NCBI GenBank assembly: GCA_015069575.1
Contig: SVIH01000002.1
Location: 1 to 64,000 of the forward strand
From: Clostridiales bacterium
Lineage (GTDB): Bacteria; Bacillota; Clostridia; Christensenellales; QALW01
Reading direction: 5' to 3'
DNA length: 64,000 nt
Below are positions 33,916-43,299 of the stretch, piece by piece. The notes below the pieces were generated by a model, which was not told the DNA's origin, made no database searches, and worked only from the letters and a program-made list of their open reading frames with translations. Made by a program: the position numbers and the translations under genes. Position 1 is the stretch's first letter. The number at the start of each line of letters is the position of its first letter.

Positions 33916-35879
33916 TGAAATTTATTATTGCTAAAAGCGCAGGATTTTGCTTTGGTGTGAAAAAGGCAGTTGAAACTGTTGAAAATAATATGGGTGAGCA
34001 TGTTAAACTGTACACTTTAGGTGAAATTATTCATAATCCGCAGGTAGTAAAAAAGTTTAAGGATAACGGCGTTTATCCTATAAACAGTGCTGAAGAAATA
34101 AATGAAGGCGCAGTTATAATCCGTAGTCACGGTGCGCCTAAAAATGCCATAAAAGAGTTAATAAACAAAAATATTACTGTTGTTGATGCAACATGTCCTT
34201 TTGTTGCGCGTATTCAGAAAATTGTAGAAAAAGCATATAACCAAGGGGATTTTATCATTATAATTGGCGAAAAAGAGCATCCTGAAGTTATTGGTATAAA
34301 TGGTTATGCTGAAAATAGCGGTTATGTTGTAAATAATATTGAAGAAGCACAAAAACTGCCACAAACGGATAAGCAAGTATGTGTAGTTGCGCAAACAACT
34401 ACAAGGCATCAACTTTATGAAGATATAATTAAAGTTTTAAAAGAAAAATATCCAAATCAAACAGATGTGTATTCAACTATATGCGATGCAACAAGCCAAC
34501 GGCAAAGTGAAGCAATGAATATTGCTAAAAAAGCCGATGTTATGATAATTATTGGGGGCAAACAAAGCTCTAACACCAACAAACTGTATAAAATATGCAG
34601 TGAATATTGCAAAAGAACCTATGCGGTCGAAACACCTGAAGATGCTTCGACAATTAAAATATATAAAAACGATATCATAGGGGTAACCGCCGGTGCATCC
34701 ACTCCGGATTGGTTAATAAAGGAGGTTGTGGATAAAATGAGCGAAAATGAAGTTTTTGCACAAAACCTTAGTTTTGAAGAAGAAATGAATAAAACTATGG
34801 TAAAAATCCGTCCCGGTCAGATTATTACGGGTAAGGTTATTTACGCAAAGGAAGATGAAGTAAGCGTAGATATCGGGTATAAAGCTGATGGCTTGATTAC
34901 CAAAGAGGAATTAACAGCCTCCGGTGCCGAAGATCCTAAAACACTCTTCAAAGAGGGAGACGAAATTGAAGTAGAAGTAATCAAGGTTAATGATGGCAAC
35001 GGTAATGTTATTCTCTCAAGAAAAAAGGTTATTGCACGTCTTGAGGCAGATAAGACCCTGCAGTCAATTTCAAACGGTGAAATCTTTGAAGTTACAGTTA
35101 AAGAAGCAGTAAAAGGCGGTTTAACCGCTGATTATGATGGGGTAAGGGTATTTATTCCCCGTTCACAGATCAGGGCAAACGGCTTTGCAAAAAATGTTGA
35201 CCGTTATGTTGGTCAGACATTACGCGTACGCGCAATTGATATTGATGCAAAATACCGTAAGGTAGTTGCAACACACGGTGCAGTTGTTCAGGAAGAACGC
35301 CAGGCAGCACTTGATGAAGCTTGGGGTAAGTTAGCAGAAGGCGAAACCGTAACAGGTATTGTTCGCAGGCTTACCGATTTTGGTGCATTCGTTGATGTTG
35401 GCGGTGTTGACGGTCTTATTCATATTGGTGATATTGCATGGTATCACATTAATAAACCAGAAGATGTTCTTAAAGTAAATGATGAAATTCAGGTTGTTAT
35501 CCTTGCTCTTGACAGGGAAAAGGAAAGAATTTCATTAGGATATAAACAGCTTCAGCCAAAACCATGGGATAATGCAGAAGAAAAATATCCTGTTGATTCA
35601 ACAGTTAAAGGTACAGTTGTACGCCTTACATCATTTGGCGCATTTGTTTCACTTGAGCCTGGAATTGACGGTCTTGTACATATTTCAGAGCTTTCCAATA
35701 AATTTATTGCAAAAGCAGATGAAGCCGTTAAGGTTGGTCAGGAAATTGAAGCTCTTGTTTTAAGCGTTGATCCTGCTGAAAAACGCATCAGCCTTTCAAT
35801 TAAAGCACTTCTTCCTGAAGAAGAAGCAGTTGAAGAAACTGAAGAAATTATTGAAGAAGCAGAAACAACTGAAGAATAA
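33915..35879 (+). CDS. ispH: IspH-RpsA fusion: HMBPP reductase / ribosomal protein S1
   Basis: A 654-residue fusion typical of Clostridia. Residues about 1-280 are IspH (LytB), the final enzyme of the MEP isoprenoid pathway. The three iron-sulfur cysteines lie in GFCFGVKKA, DATCPFVARIQ and STICDATSQRQ. Residues about 300-640 hold four S1 RNA-binding domains (for example GQIITGKVIYAKEDEVSVDI and GTVVRLTSFGAFVSL), followed by an acidic tail. The S1 part resembles short Gram-positive RpsA-like proteins involved in translation. Whether the two halves stay joined is unknown, but the ORF is unbroken. Confidence 0.95.
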   Translation: MKFIIAKSAGFCFGVKKAVETVENNMGEHVKLYTLGEIIHNPQVVKKFKDNGVYPINSAEEINEGAVIIRSHGAPKNAIKELINKNITVVDATCPFVARIQKIVEKAYNQGDFIIIIGEKEHPEVIGINGYAENSGYVVNNIEEAQKLPQTDKQVCVVAQTTTRHQLYEDIIKVLKEKYPNQTDVYSTICDATSQRQSEAMNIAKKADVMIIIGGKQSSNTNKLYKICSEYCKRTYAVETPEDASTIKIYKNDIIGVTAGASTPDWLIKEVVDKMSENEVFAQNLSFEEEMNKTMVKIRPGQIITGKVIYAKEDEVSVDIGYKADGLITKEELTASGAEDPKTLFKEGDEIEVEVIKVNDGNGNVILSRKKVIARLEADKTLQSISNGEIFEVTVKEAVKGGLTADYDGVRVFIPRSQIRANGFAKNVDRYVGQTLRVRAIDIDAKYRKVVATHGAVVQEERQAALDEAWGKLAEGETVTGIVRRLTDFGAFVDVGGVDGLIHIGDIAWYHINKPEDVLKVNDEIQVVILALDREKERISLGYKQLQPKPWDNAEEKYPVDSTVKGTVVRLTSFGAFVSLEPGIDGLVHISELSNKFIAKADEAVKVGQEIEALVLSVDPAEKRISLSIKALLPEEEAVEETEEIIEEAETTEE

Positions 35880-35886
35880 TTTAAAT

Positions 35887-35910
35887 GGGCATCTTTTTAG
35901 ATGCCCGTTT
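35887..35910 (+). terminator. Intrinsic terminator after ispH-rpsA
   Basis: GGGCATCT-TTTT-AGATGCCC with a short GTTTG tail, 7 bases past the stop codon. The T-run is short. Confidence 0.75.
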
Positions 35911-35955
35911 GCATTATATTTAAAAAACGGTAAAAACTAAAAACGGGTGATAATT

Positions 35956-36987
35956 ATGAATATTGCATTTTTTGATACGAAACCGTATGACAGACAGTAT
36001 TTTGAAAAATACTCAAAAGAAACAGGATTAAAGTTCAGGTTCTTTGAGGCAAAATTGAATAAGGATACAGTAGAATTAGCAAAAAACTGCCAGGGCGTAT
36101 GCGTTTTTGTAAATGATACTGTTGATAAAGAAGTTATTGATGCCCTGTATAAAATGGGTATAAGAATTCTTGCATTAAGGAGTGCAGGCTATAATAATGT
36201 AGATATTAAGTACGCTTTTAATAAAATTCATATTGTGCGTGTTCCTGCTTATTCCCCTTATGCTGTTGCTGAACACGCTATGGCGCTTTTATTAACACAG
36301 GTAAGAAAAACACATAAAGCCTATATCCGAACCCGCGATTTTAATTTTAGTTTAAATGGAATGACGGGGTTTGACCTTTTTAATAAAACTGTTGGTGTTG
36401 TTGGTACAGGTAAAATCGGCAAAGTATTTATTGATATTTGCAAAGGTTTTAAAATGAATGTTATTGCTTACGATAAATTCCCCGATAAAAACAGCGATAT
36501 TAAATATGTGGATATTGATACTCTTTATAAACAAAGCGATATTATATCCTTCCACTGTCCTTTAACGGAAGAAACCTATCACTTAATAAATAACGAAACT
36601 CTTAAAACCCTTAAAGATGGTGTTATTATAATAAATACTTCAAGGGGCGCTTTAATTGATGCCGAAGCGTTAATAGAAGGTATCCGCCTTAAAAAGATAG
36701 GCGGCGCCTGTTTGGATGTTTACGAAGAAGAATCAGATGTTTTCTTTGAAGATAATTCTGAAAATGCACTTAACGATGATACCCTTTTAAAACTTATTTC
36801 AATGCCTAATGTTATTTTAACAAGCCATCAGGCATTTTTAACCGATGAAGCTTTAGATAATATTGCAAAAATAACGGTTTCTAATTTAAACAATTACTTT
36901 AAAAACGGTGTGTGCGATAATGAAGTATGCTATCGCTGTGGTAAGTGCGAAGAACTTGGTACGCATCAAAACAACAAATGTTTTTAA
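35956..36987 (+). CDS. D-2-hydroxyacid dehydrogenase (D-lactate dehydrogenase-like) with Cys-rich tail
   Basis: A 343-residue NAD-dependent enzyme. The catalytic Arg lies in NTSRGALIDAEALIEG, the NAD-binding motif is VGVVGTGKIGKVF, and the catalytic His lies in ILTSHQAFLTDEAL. The sequence and a start of IAFFDTKPYDRQYF fit D-lactate dehydrogenases (pyruvate to D-lactate). ATG 35956 follows GGGTGAT; the track's GTG is in that site. The C-terminal ~20 residues contain four cysteines (CDNEVCYRCGKCEELG plus a final one), an uncommon extension that may bind metal. Confidence 0.9.
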   Translation: MNIAFFDTKPYDRQYFEKYSKETGLKFRFFEAKLNKDTVELAKNCQGVCVFVNDTVDKEVIDALYKMGIRILALRSAGYNNVDIKYAFNKIHIVRVPAYSPYAVAEHAMALLLTQVRKTHKAYIRTRDFNFSLNGMTGFDLFNKTVGVVGTGKIGKVFIDICKGFKMNVIAYDKFPDKNSDIKYVDIDTLYKQSDIISFHCPLTEETYHLINNETLKTLKDGVIIINTSRGALIDAEALIEGIRLKKIGGACLDVYEEESDVFFEDNSENALNDDTLLKLISMPNVILTSHQAFLTDEALDNIAKITVSNLNNYFKNGVCDNEVCYRCGKCEELGTHQNNKCF

Positions 36988-37090
36988 TACAAATTTAACA
37001 GATGCACGATTGCGCATTTGAACGCATTTGGCAATAAGAAAAATAATTAAAAATATCCTTTAAAAACAGGCAAAAAAGCCTAAAAGTTGG

Positions 37091-37119
37091 TTGACAATTT
37101 TAGTGCAAAGTGATAAAAT
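37091..37119 (+). promoter_or_regulatory. Promoter of the pyrimidine operon
   Basis: TTGACA, 17-base spacer, TAAAAT. It lies about 150 bases before the pyrC start, leaving room for a transcribed leader. Bases 36988-37090 hold no ORF of note, only a weak AGGC/GCCT hairpin. Confidence 0.85.
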
Positions 37120-37134
37120 TTTTAATGTAAAATA

Positions 37135-37253
37135 AATCTTTAAAGGTCGATACTGTGATATCGGTAAGATTACATATATTTGCTTGAATGCAGCGCAGGT
37201 TGTGTTCGCTTTTTTGTGTGTCTTGCCGCTGTTTTCAGGGCAAGGCTTTTTTT
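37135..37253 (+). promoter_or_regulatory. Pyrimidine-operon leader with attenuator, unrecognised class
   Basis: Stem AATCTT/AAGATT (37135-37140/37166-37171) encloses CGATA/TATCG (37148-37152/37159-37163). An intrinsic terminator follows: GTCTTGCC (37220-37227) / GGCAAGGC (37239-37246) plus seven T. TGAATGCAGCG (37185-37195) can pair with CGCTGTTTTCA (37227-37237, terminator loop), with a 2-base internal mismatch, as a possible antiterminator. No AGTCCAGAGAGGCT-like PyrR site is seen. Confidence 0.6.
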
Positions 37254-37271
37254 AAAAGAAGGGGCATTTAA

Positions 37272-38477
37272 ATGGATAAGATATCAGCAAAAACAGTTGG
37301 TTTTGATAAACAACAAACAGCTAAAATATCTTCATTTTTAAATTCATTGGATAAGTGTCCCCAAATTACAGATGAATATTGTATTTTTCCCGGTTTTACG
37401 GATGTGCATGTGCATTTTCGTGAACCGGGTTTTTCTTATAAGGAAACTATTTTTACCGGTTCGCGTGCAGCGGCAGCAGGCGGATATACAACAGTTTTTA
37501 CAATGCCGAATTTAAACCCTGTACCTGATTCAAAAGAAAATATTTTACTTCAAAAAAAGATAATTGATAAAGATGCCTGCATAAATGTGTATCCGTATGG
37601 GTCAATTACAAAAGGGCAAATGGGCGAAGAATTAGCCGATTTTGAAGAAATGCTTCCTTACACCATAGCTTTTTCTGATGATGGCAGAGGCGTGCAAAAT
37701 GATGAAATGATGCTTTGTGCTATGGAAAAAGCAAAAAAGTTTGATAAAATAATCGTTGCCCACTGCGAAGTAAATTCACTTCTTAATGGCGGATATATCC
37801 ATAAAGGTGAATATGCCAAAGCTCATAACCATAAAGGCATCTGCTCTGAAAGTGAATACTTGCAGATTGCAAGGGATATTGAACTTGCTAAAAAGACAGG
37901 TTGCAAATACCATGTTTGCCACATTTCCTGTAAAGAAAGCGTTGATATTATCCGTAAGGCTAAAAAAGATGGCGTTGATATAACTTGCGAAACAGCACCG
38001 CATTACTTGGTTATGGATGATAGCTTTTTAAAAGAAGACGGCAAATTTAAAATGAATCCGCCCCTTAGAAGCAAAAAAGACAGGGAAGCATTGGTTGAAG
38101 GTATAATAGATGGCACCATTGATATGATAGCAACTGACCATGCGCCACATTCTAAGGAAGAAAAATCAAAAGGTCTTGAAAAAAGCGCCTTCGGTATAGT
38201 TGGGCTTGAAACTGCGTTTCCTGTTTTATACACTTACCTTGTTAAAGAAAATATCATAACGCTGGAAAATGTAATTAAACTGTTAAGCGAAAATCCTAAA
38301 AAACGATTTAATATTTTAGATAACGGATTTTCTGTGTGGAATCTAAATAAAGAATTTATAGTTAACCCTGAAAACTTTAAAACTATGGGCAGAGCGACGC
38401 CCTTTGAAAATATGAAACTAAATGCACAGTGTATTTTAACCGTTTCAAACGATAAGATTGTATATAGCATAGATTGA
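37272..38477 (+). CDS. pyrC: Dihydroorotase
   Basis: A 401-residue zinc enzyme cyclising carbamoyl aspartate to dihydroorotate in pyrimidine synthesis. The HxH metal motif is in DVHVHFREPGFSYKE. The third and fourth ligands fall in IVAHCE and CHISCKES, and the catalytic Asp is in ATDHAPHSKEEK. It starts the pyr operon after the attenuator leader, with GAAGGGG at a long spacing from the ATG. Type III (PyrC-like) amidohydrolases of Gram-positive bacteria have this size. Confidence 0.95.
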   Translation: MDKISAKTVGFDKQQTAKISSFLNSLDKCPQITDEYCIFPGFTDVHVHFREPGFSYKETIFTGSRAAAAGGYTTVFTMPNLNPVPDSKENILLQKKIIDKDACINVYPYGSITKGQMGEELADFEEMLPYTIAFSDDGRGVQNDEMMLCAMEKAKKFDKIIVAHCEVNSLLNGGYIHKGEYAKAHNHKGICSESEYLQIARDIELAKKTGCKYHVCHISCKESVDIIRKAKKDGVDITCETAPHYLVMDDSFLKEDGKFKMNPPLRSKKDREALVEGIIDGTIDMIATDHAPHSKEEKSKGLEKSAFGIVGLETAFPVLYTYLVKENIITLENVIKLLSENPKKRFNILDNGFSVWNLNKEFIVNPENFKTMGRATPFENMKLNAQCILTVSNDKIVYSID

Positions 38478-38487
38478 GGAGAATATT

Positions 38488-41400
38488 ATGGCAAAAAGAA
38501 CAGATTTAAAAAAGATACTTATTATTGGCTCAGGCCCCATCGTAATCGGTCAGGCGGCAGAGTTTGACTATGCAGGCACACAGGCTTGCCTTGCTTTAAA
38601 GGAAGAAGGCTATGAGGTTGTTTTATGCAACTCCAACCCTGCAACAATTATGACTGATACAACAATTGCAGATAAGGTTTATATGGAGCCTTTAACTTTA
38701 GAATATGTTGCAAAGATTTTAAGGTATGAACGCCCTGACGCTATTGTTCCCGGTATCGGCGGACAAACAGGTCTTAACCTTGCAATGCAATTAGAAAAGA
38801 AAGGCGTTTTAAAGGAATGCGGTGTTGAACTTTTAGGTACAAGCAGCGAAAGTATTGAACGCGCTGAAGACCGTGAGCTTTTTAAAGAACTTTGTCAGTC
38901 TATTGGTGAACCTACTATTCCTTCTGAAATTACATATAATCTTGAAGAAGCAAAAAAAGCTGCAAAGGAAATCGGTTATCCCGTAGTTCTTCGCCCTGCA
39001 TTTACTTTAGGCGGTACAGGTGGCGGCTTTGCTTATAACGAAGAAGAACTTATTGAAATAGGTGTTAATGCATTTAAACTTTCACCTGTTCATCAAGTAT
39101 TAATTGAAAAAAGCGTTAAAGGTTATAAGGAAATTGAATTTGAGGTTATGCGCGATTCCAATGACCACGCCATTACTATCTGCGGTATGGAAAACATTGA
39201 TCCCGTAGGCGTTCATACAGGTGACTCTTTAGTAGTTGCACCTATTATGACTTTAAATGATCATGACCTTAAAATGCTTAACGATTCAGCAATTAAGATT
39301 ATCCGTGAACTTAAAATCGAAGGCGGTTGTAATGTTCAGTTCGCACTTGACCCTAATTCAAGTCAGTATTACTTAATTGAGGTTAACCCCCGCGTTTCAC
39401 GTTCTTCAGCCCTTGCATCAAAGGCATCAGGCTATCCTATCGCTCGTGTTACTGCAAAAATTGCAGTTGGTATGGCGCTTGAAGACATTAAAATTGCAAA
39501 TACCAATGCTGCTTTTGAACCAAGCCTTGATTATGTAATTGCAAAACTTCCAAGATTCCCCTTTGATAAGTTTGCAACAGCTAAAAACACACTTGGCACA
39601 CAGATGAAAGCAACAGGCGAGGTTATGGGCATCGGCTCAACCTTGGAAGAGTGCTTATTAAAATCAGTTCGTTCACTTGAAATCGGTGCATACCATTTTC
39701 ACCTTAATAAGTTTGATAATATGTCAACTGATGAACTTCTTGATTATATCAAGGAATTCAAAGACGATAACATCTTTGCAGTTGCCGAACTTTTAAGGCG
39801 CGGAACGACTATTGACGCCCTTTACGATATTACAAAGATTACCCGTTATTTCCTTGAAGCAATTAAACGAATTGTTGAAATGGAAACTGAGGTTAAAAAT
39901 AATAAAAACGATATTTCTGTGCTTAAAGAAGCAAAGAAAATGGGCTTCTCTGATAAGTTTGTCGCAAAACTTTGGCAAATGCAGGAAATTGAAATCTTCA
40001 ATCTTCGTAAAAAAGAAAATATTTTCCCCATCTTTAAGATGGTTGATACTTGCCATACTAACGCATATATCCCATATTTCTATTCATCATATCAGGGCGA
40101 AAACGCTTCTAGATTAACAGAAAGTAAAAAGATTATTGTTTTAGGCGCAGGTCCTATTCGAATCGGTCAAGGCGTTGAGTTTGACTATTCAACAGTTCAC
40201 GCCGTAACAACAATCAAAAAGTCAGGCTACGAAGCAATCATTATCAACAATAACCCTGAAACCGTTTCAACTGACTATACAACTGCCGATAAACTTTATT
40301 TTGAACCCTTAACTACTGAAGATGTTATGAATATCATCGAGTTTGAAAAACCCGAAGGCGTAATTGCTTCTTTAGGTGGACAAACTGCTATTAACCTTGC
40401 AGAGCCTTTAATGGCAAGGGGCGTAAAGATAATTGGTACAGATTGCGATGCTATTGAACGCGCTGAAAACCGTGATAGCTTTGAAAAAGTTTTAGAAGAA
40501 CTTAACATTCCTCAGCCACAGGGTAGGGCAGTAACCAAGATTGAAGATGGTATCAATGCTGCAAAAGAAATCGGCTATCCTGTACTTGTTCGCCCAAGCT
40601 TCGTTTTAGGCGGAAGGGCTATGCAGATCGTTGCTAACGAAGAACAACTTCGCCACTACCTTAAAACTGCGGTAGAAATTGATGAAGACAAGCCTGTTTT
40701 AGTTGATAAATATATTCAGGGTAAAGAAGTTGAGGTTGACGCTATCTGTGACGGACACGATGTTTTTGTTCCAGGTATTATGGAACTTGTTGAAAGAACA
40801 GGTATCCACTCAGGTGACTCAATCAGTGTTTATCCTACTTTCTCAATATCAGATAAAGTTAAAGGAACGATTCTTCAGTATGCTAAAAAGCTCGGTTTAG
40901 GTATCGGCATCATTGGTCTTTATAACATTCAGTTTATCGTTGATGAAAATGATAATGTGTTTATTATTGAGGTTAACCCCCGTTCATCCCGTACTGTTCC
41001 ATTCTTATCAAAGGCAACAGGATATTCTTTAGCAGATATTGCAACAGAAGTAATTATGGGCAAAACTTTAAAAGAACAGGGTATCTTTGGTATCTATCCT
41101 AACGAAAAGAATCGTTGGTATGTTAAAGTTCCCGTATTCTCATTTAATAAGATTCGCGGTCTTGATGCTTACCTTTCACCTGAAATGAAATCTACCGGTG
41201 AAGCTATCGGCTATGATGATAAACTTACAAGGGCTCTTTATAAAGCACTTCAGGCTTCAGGAATGCATTTGCAGAATTACGGCACAGTATTTGCTACAAT
41301 CGCTGATAAGGATAAAGAAGAAGCACTTCCTTTAATCCGCCGTTTCTATAACTTAGGCTTTAATATTCAGGCAACTGAAGGTACTGCCGAATTCTTAAAG

Positions 41401-41658
41401 AAAAACGGTATCCGTACCCATATTTTACATAAGATTCACGAAGATCCCGATGAAATTCCCGATGCATTCCGTCAGGGTCATATCGCATATGTAATCAATA
41501 CCCGTGATATCGGTTCAGGTCAGATGACAGATGGTTACGAAATCCGCAAGTTTGCAACTGAAAACAATGTAACCATGTTTACTTCCCTTGATACAGTTAA
41601 GGTTTTACTTGATGTTATCGAAGAAGTAACACTTACAATTTCCACTATTGATGCTTAA
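38488..41658 (+). CDS. carB: Carbamoyl-phosphate synthase large subunit
   Basis: A 1056-residue two-repeat enzyme. Each half has an ATP-grasp domain: the N-terminal half opens KILIIGSGPIVIGQAAEFDY and has ATP-binding text such as RPAFTLGGTGGG, while the C-terminal half opens IIVLGAGPIRIGQGVEFDYS with PSFVLGGRAMQ. The C-terminal ~130 residues are the allosteric (MGS-like) domain. It uses bicarbonate, two ATP and ammonia from the CarA glutaminase. No carA is in this operon, so it must be elsewhere. It follows pyrC by 10 bases. Confidence 0.97.
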   Translation: MAKRTDLKKILIIGSGPIVIGQAAEFDYAGTQACLALKEEGYEVVLCNSNPATIMTDTTIADKVYMEPLTLEYVAKILRYERPDAIVPGIGGQTGLNLAMQLEKKGVLKECGVELLGTSSESIERAEDRELFKELCQSIGEPTIPSEITYNLEEAKKAAKEIGYPVVLRPAFTLGGTGGGFAYNEEELIEIGVNAFKLSPVHQVLIEKSVKGYKEIEFEVMRDSNDHAITICGMENIDPVGVHTGDSLVVAPIMTLNDHDLKMLNDSAIKIIRELKIEGGCNVQFALDPNSSQYYLIEVNPRVSRSSALASKASGYPIARVTAKIAVGMALEDIKIANTNAAFEPSLDYVIAKLPRFPFDKFATAKNTLGTQMKATGEVMGIGSTLEECLLKSVRSLEIGAYHFHLNKFDNMSTDELLDYIKEFKDDNIFAVAELLRRGTTIDALYDITKITRYFLEAIKRIVEMETEVKNNKNDISVLKEAKKMGFSDKFVAKLWQMQEIEIFNLRKKENIFPIFKMVDTCHTNAYIPYFYSSYQGENASRLTESKKIIVLGAGPIRIGQGVEFDYSTVHAVTTIKKSGYEAIIINNNPETVSTDYTTADKLYFEPLTTEDVMNIIEFEKPEGVIASLGGQTAINLAEPLMARGVKIIGTDCDAIERAENRDSFEKVLEELNIPQPQGRAVTKIEDGINAAKEIGYPVLVRPSFVLGGRAMQIVANEEQLRHYLKTAVEIDEDKPVLVDKYIQGKEVEVDAICDGHDVFVPGIMELVERTGIHSGDSISVYPTFSISDKVKGTILQYAKKLGLGIGIIGLYNIQFIVDENDNVFIIEVNPRSSRTVPFLSKATGYSLADIATEVIMGKTLKEQGIFGIYPNEKNRWYVKVPVFSFNKIRGLDAYLSPEMKSTGEAIGYDDKLTRALYKALQASGMHLQNYGTVFATIADKDKEEALPLIRRFYNLGFNIQATEGTAEFLKKNGIRTHILHKIHEDPDEIPDAFRQGHIAYVINTRDIGSGQMTDGYEIRKFATENNVTMFTSLDTVKVLLDVIEEVTLTISTIDA

Positions 41659-41668
41659 AAGGTGAAAA

Positions 41669-42400
41669 ATGAAGCAAAGCATATTTGAAATTTTACAAAA
41701 CACTCCCTTAACAAGCACCGTTTATAAAATGGTGCTTAAGGGGGATACAAGCGAAATTACTGCATCAGGTCAGTTTGTTAATATTAAACTTGATGGCTTT
41801 TATTTAAGGCGCCCCATTTCCGTTTGTGATGTTAATGGCGATGAACTTACCATCATCTATAAGGTGGTTGGCAAAGGCACAAAGCAAATGGCAGAAATGG
41901 AAAAGGGCAGTTTAGATATTTTAACAGGGCTTGGCAACGGTTACGATTTATTAAAATCAGGCGAAAAACCCCTTTTAATAGGCGGTGGCGTAGGTGTTCC
42001 CCCAATGTTTATGCTCTGTAAAGAACTTATTAAACAGGGCAAAGATGTTACAGTAATTTTAGGCTTTAATACTGAGGACGAGGTTTTTTATGAACAGGAG
42101 TTTAAAAACCTTGGCGCAAAAGTTTTTGTTACAACAGTTGATGGAACAAAAGGCACAAAAGGTTTTGTAACTGATGAAATGGATAGGGAATATTCCTATT
42201 TTTACACTTGCGGTCCCGAACCTATGCTTAAAGCAATTTATAAAAAGAGTGTAACAAGCGGCCAGTTCAGTTTTGAAGAAAGAATGGGCTGTGGTTTTGG
42301 CGCATGTATGGGATGCTCATGTAAAACAGTTACAGGCTACAAGCGTATCTGTAAAGACGGTCCCGTTTTAGAAAAGGAGGAAATCTTATGGGAAAATTAA
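41669..42400 (+). CDS. pyrK: Dihydroorotate dehydrogenase electron transfer subunit
   Basis: A 243-residue iron-sulfur flavoprotein, partner of PyrD in the class 1B enzyme. It has an N-terminal FAD-binding barrel (FYLRRPISVCDVNG), an NAD-binding middle (LLIGGGVGVPPMFMLCKEL), and a C-terminal 2Fe-2S cluster with cysteines in MGCGFGACMGCSCK and RICKDGP. It passes electrons from dihydroorotate to NAD. The start overlaps nothing, but its 3' end overlaps pyrD by 13 bases. Confidence 0.94.
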   Translation: MKQSIFEILQNTPLTSTVYKMVLKGDTSEITASGQFVNIKLDGFYLRRPISVCDVNGDELTIIYKVVGKGTKQMAEMEKGSLDILTGLGNGYDLLKSGEKPLLIGGGVGVPPMFMLCKELIKQGKDVTVILGFNTEDEVFYEQEFKNLGAKVFVTTVDGTKGTKGFVTDEMDREYSYFYTCGPEPMLKAIYKKSVTSGQFSFEERMGCGFGACMGCSCKTVTGYKRICKDGPVLEKEEILWEN

Positions 42401-43299
42401 GTGTAAACCTTTGTGGTATTGAACTTGATAACCCCATAATTCCTGCAAGCGGAACCTTTGGCTACGGTTACGAGTTCAATGAACTTTATGATATAAATAT
42501 TTTAGGCACCTTTTCCTTTAAAGGTACTACAAAAGATGCGCGCTTTGGCAATCCTACACCAAGAATTGCCGAGTGTCCTAACGGTATGATAAATGCAGTA
42601 GGCTTACAAAACCCCGGTGTTGCAAAGGTAATCAGCCACGAACTGCCTTTATTAAAAAAATGTTTTCATAAGCCCGTTATGGCAAATGTAAGCGGATTTT
42701 CTATTGAAGATTACGCTTATACTTGCGAAAAATTAAATGCCTGCGATCAGGTTGGCTGGTTAGAGGTTAATATCAGTTGCCCTAATGTTCACGGTGGCGG
42801 AATGAGTTTTGGTACTTCGCCTGAAAATGCCGCAGAAGTTACAAAGGCAGTTAAAAAAGTAACAACAAAACCTGTTATTATTAAGCTTTCACCCAATGTA
42901 ACGGATATTGTTTCCATCGCAAAAGCCTGCGAAGATGCAGGGGCAGACGGCATAAGCCTTATAAATACTCTTTTAGGTATGCGTATTGATCTTAAAACAA
43001 GAAAGCCTGTTATTAAAAACAAAATGGGCGGTTTTTCAGGTAGTGCAATTTTCCCTGTTGCAGTAAGAATGGTTTATCAGGTTGCAAATGCCGTTAAAAT
43101 TCCCGTTGTTGGTATGGGCGGTGTTTCTTCTGCTGATGATGTTATTGAAATGATGCTTGCAGGCGCAACTGCAGTTGAAGTTGGCGCTATGAATTTAGTT
43201 GACCCATTTATTTGCAAAACAATTATTGAAGAGCTTCCTAAAAAAATGGAAGAATATAAAATAGATAAATTAAGTGATATTATCGGAGGTGTTTTATAA
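42388..43299 (+). CDS. pyrD: Dihydroorotate dehydrogenase B, catalytic subunit
   Basis: A 303-residue FMN barrel enzyme oxidising dihydroorotate to orotate. The N-terminal PIIPASGTFGYG segment, NAVGLQNPG, the NISCPNVHGGG active-site loop (catalytic Cys in SCPN) and the C-terminal GMGGVSSADDV phosphate/FMN motif identify it as class 1B, matching the neighbouring pyrK. It overlaps pyrK by 13 bases and its stop overlaps the pyrF start by one base, so translation is coupled. AAGGAGG precedes the ATG. Confidence 0.95.
   Translation: MGKLSVNLCGIELDNPIIPASGTFGYGYEFNELYDINILGTFSFKGTTKDARFGNPTPRIAECPNGMINAVGLQNPGVAKVISHELPLLKKCFHKPVMANVSGFSIEDYAYTCEKLNACDQVGWLEVNISCPNVHGGGMSFGTSPENAAEVTKAVKKVTTKPVIIKLSPNVTDIVSIAKACEDAGADGISLINTLLGMRIDLKTRKPVIKNKMGGFSGSAIFPVAVRMVYQVANAVKIPVVGMGGVSSADDVIEMMLAGATAVEVGAMNLVDPFICKTIIEELPKKMEEYKIDKLSDIIGGVL

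Noticed and set aside
37120-37260. PyrR-binding attenuator
   Set aside because: No AGTCCAGAGAGGCT-like conserved loop was seen, and pyrR is absent from the operon.
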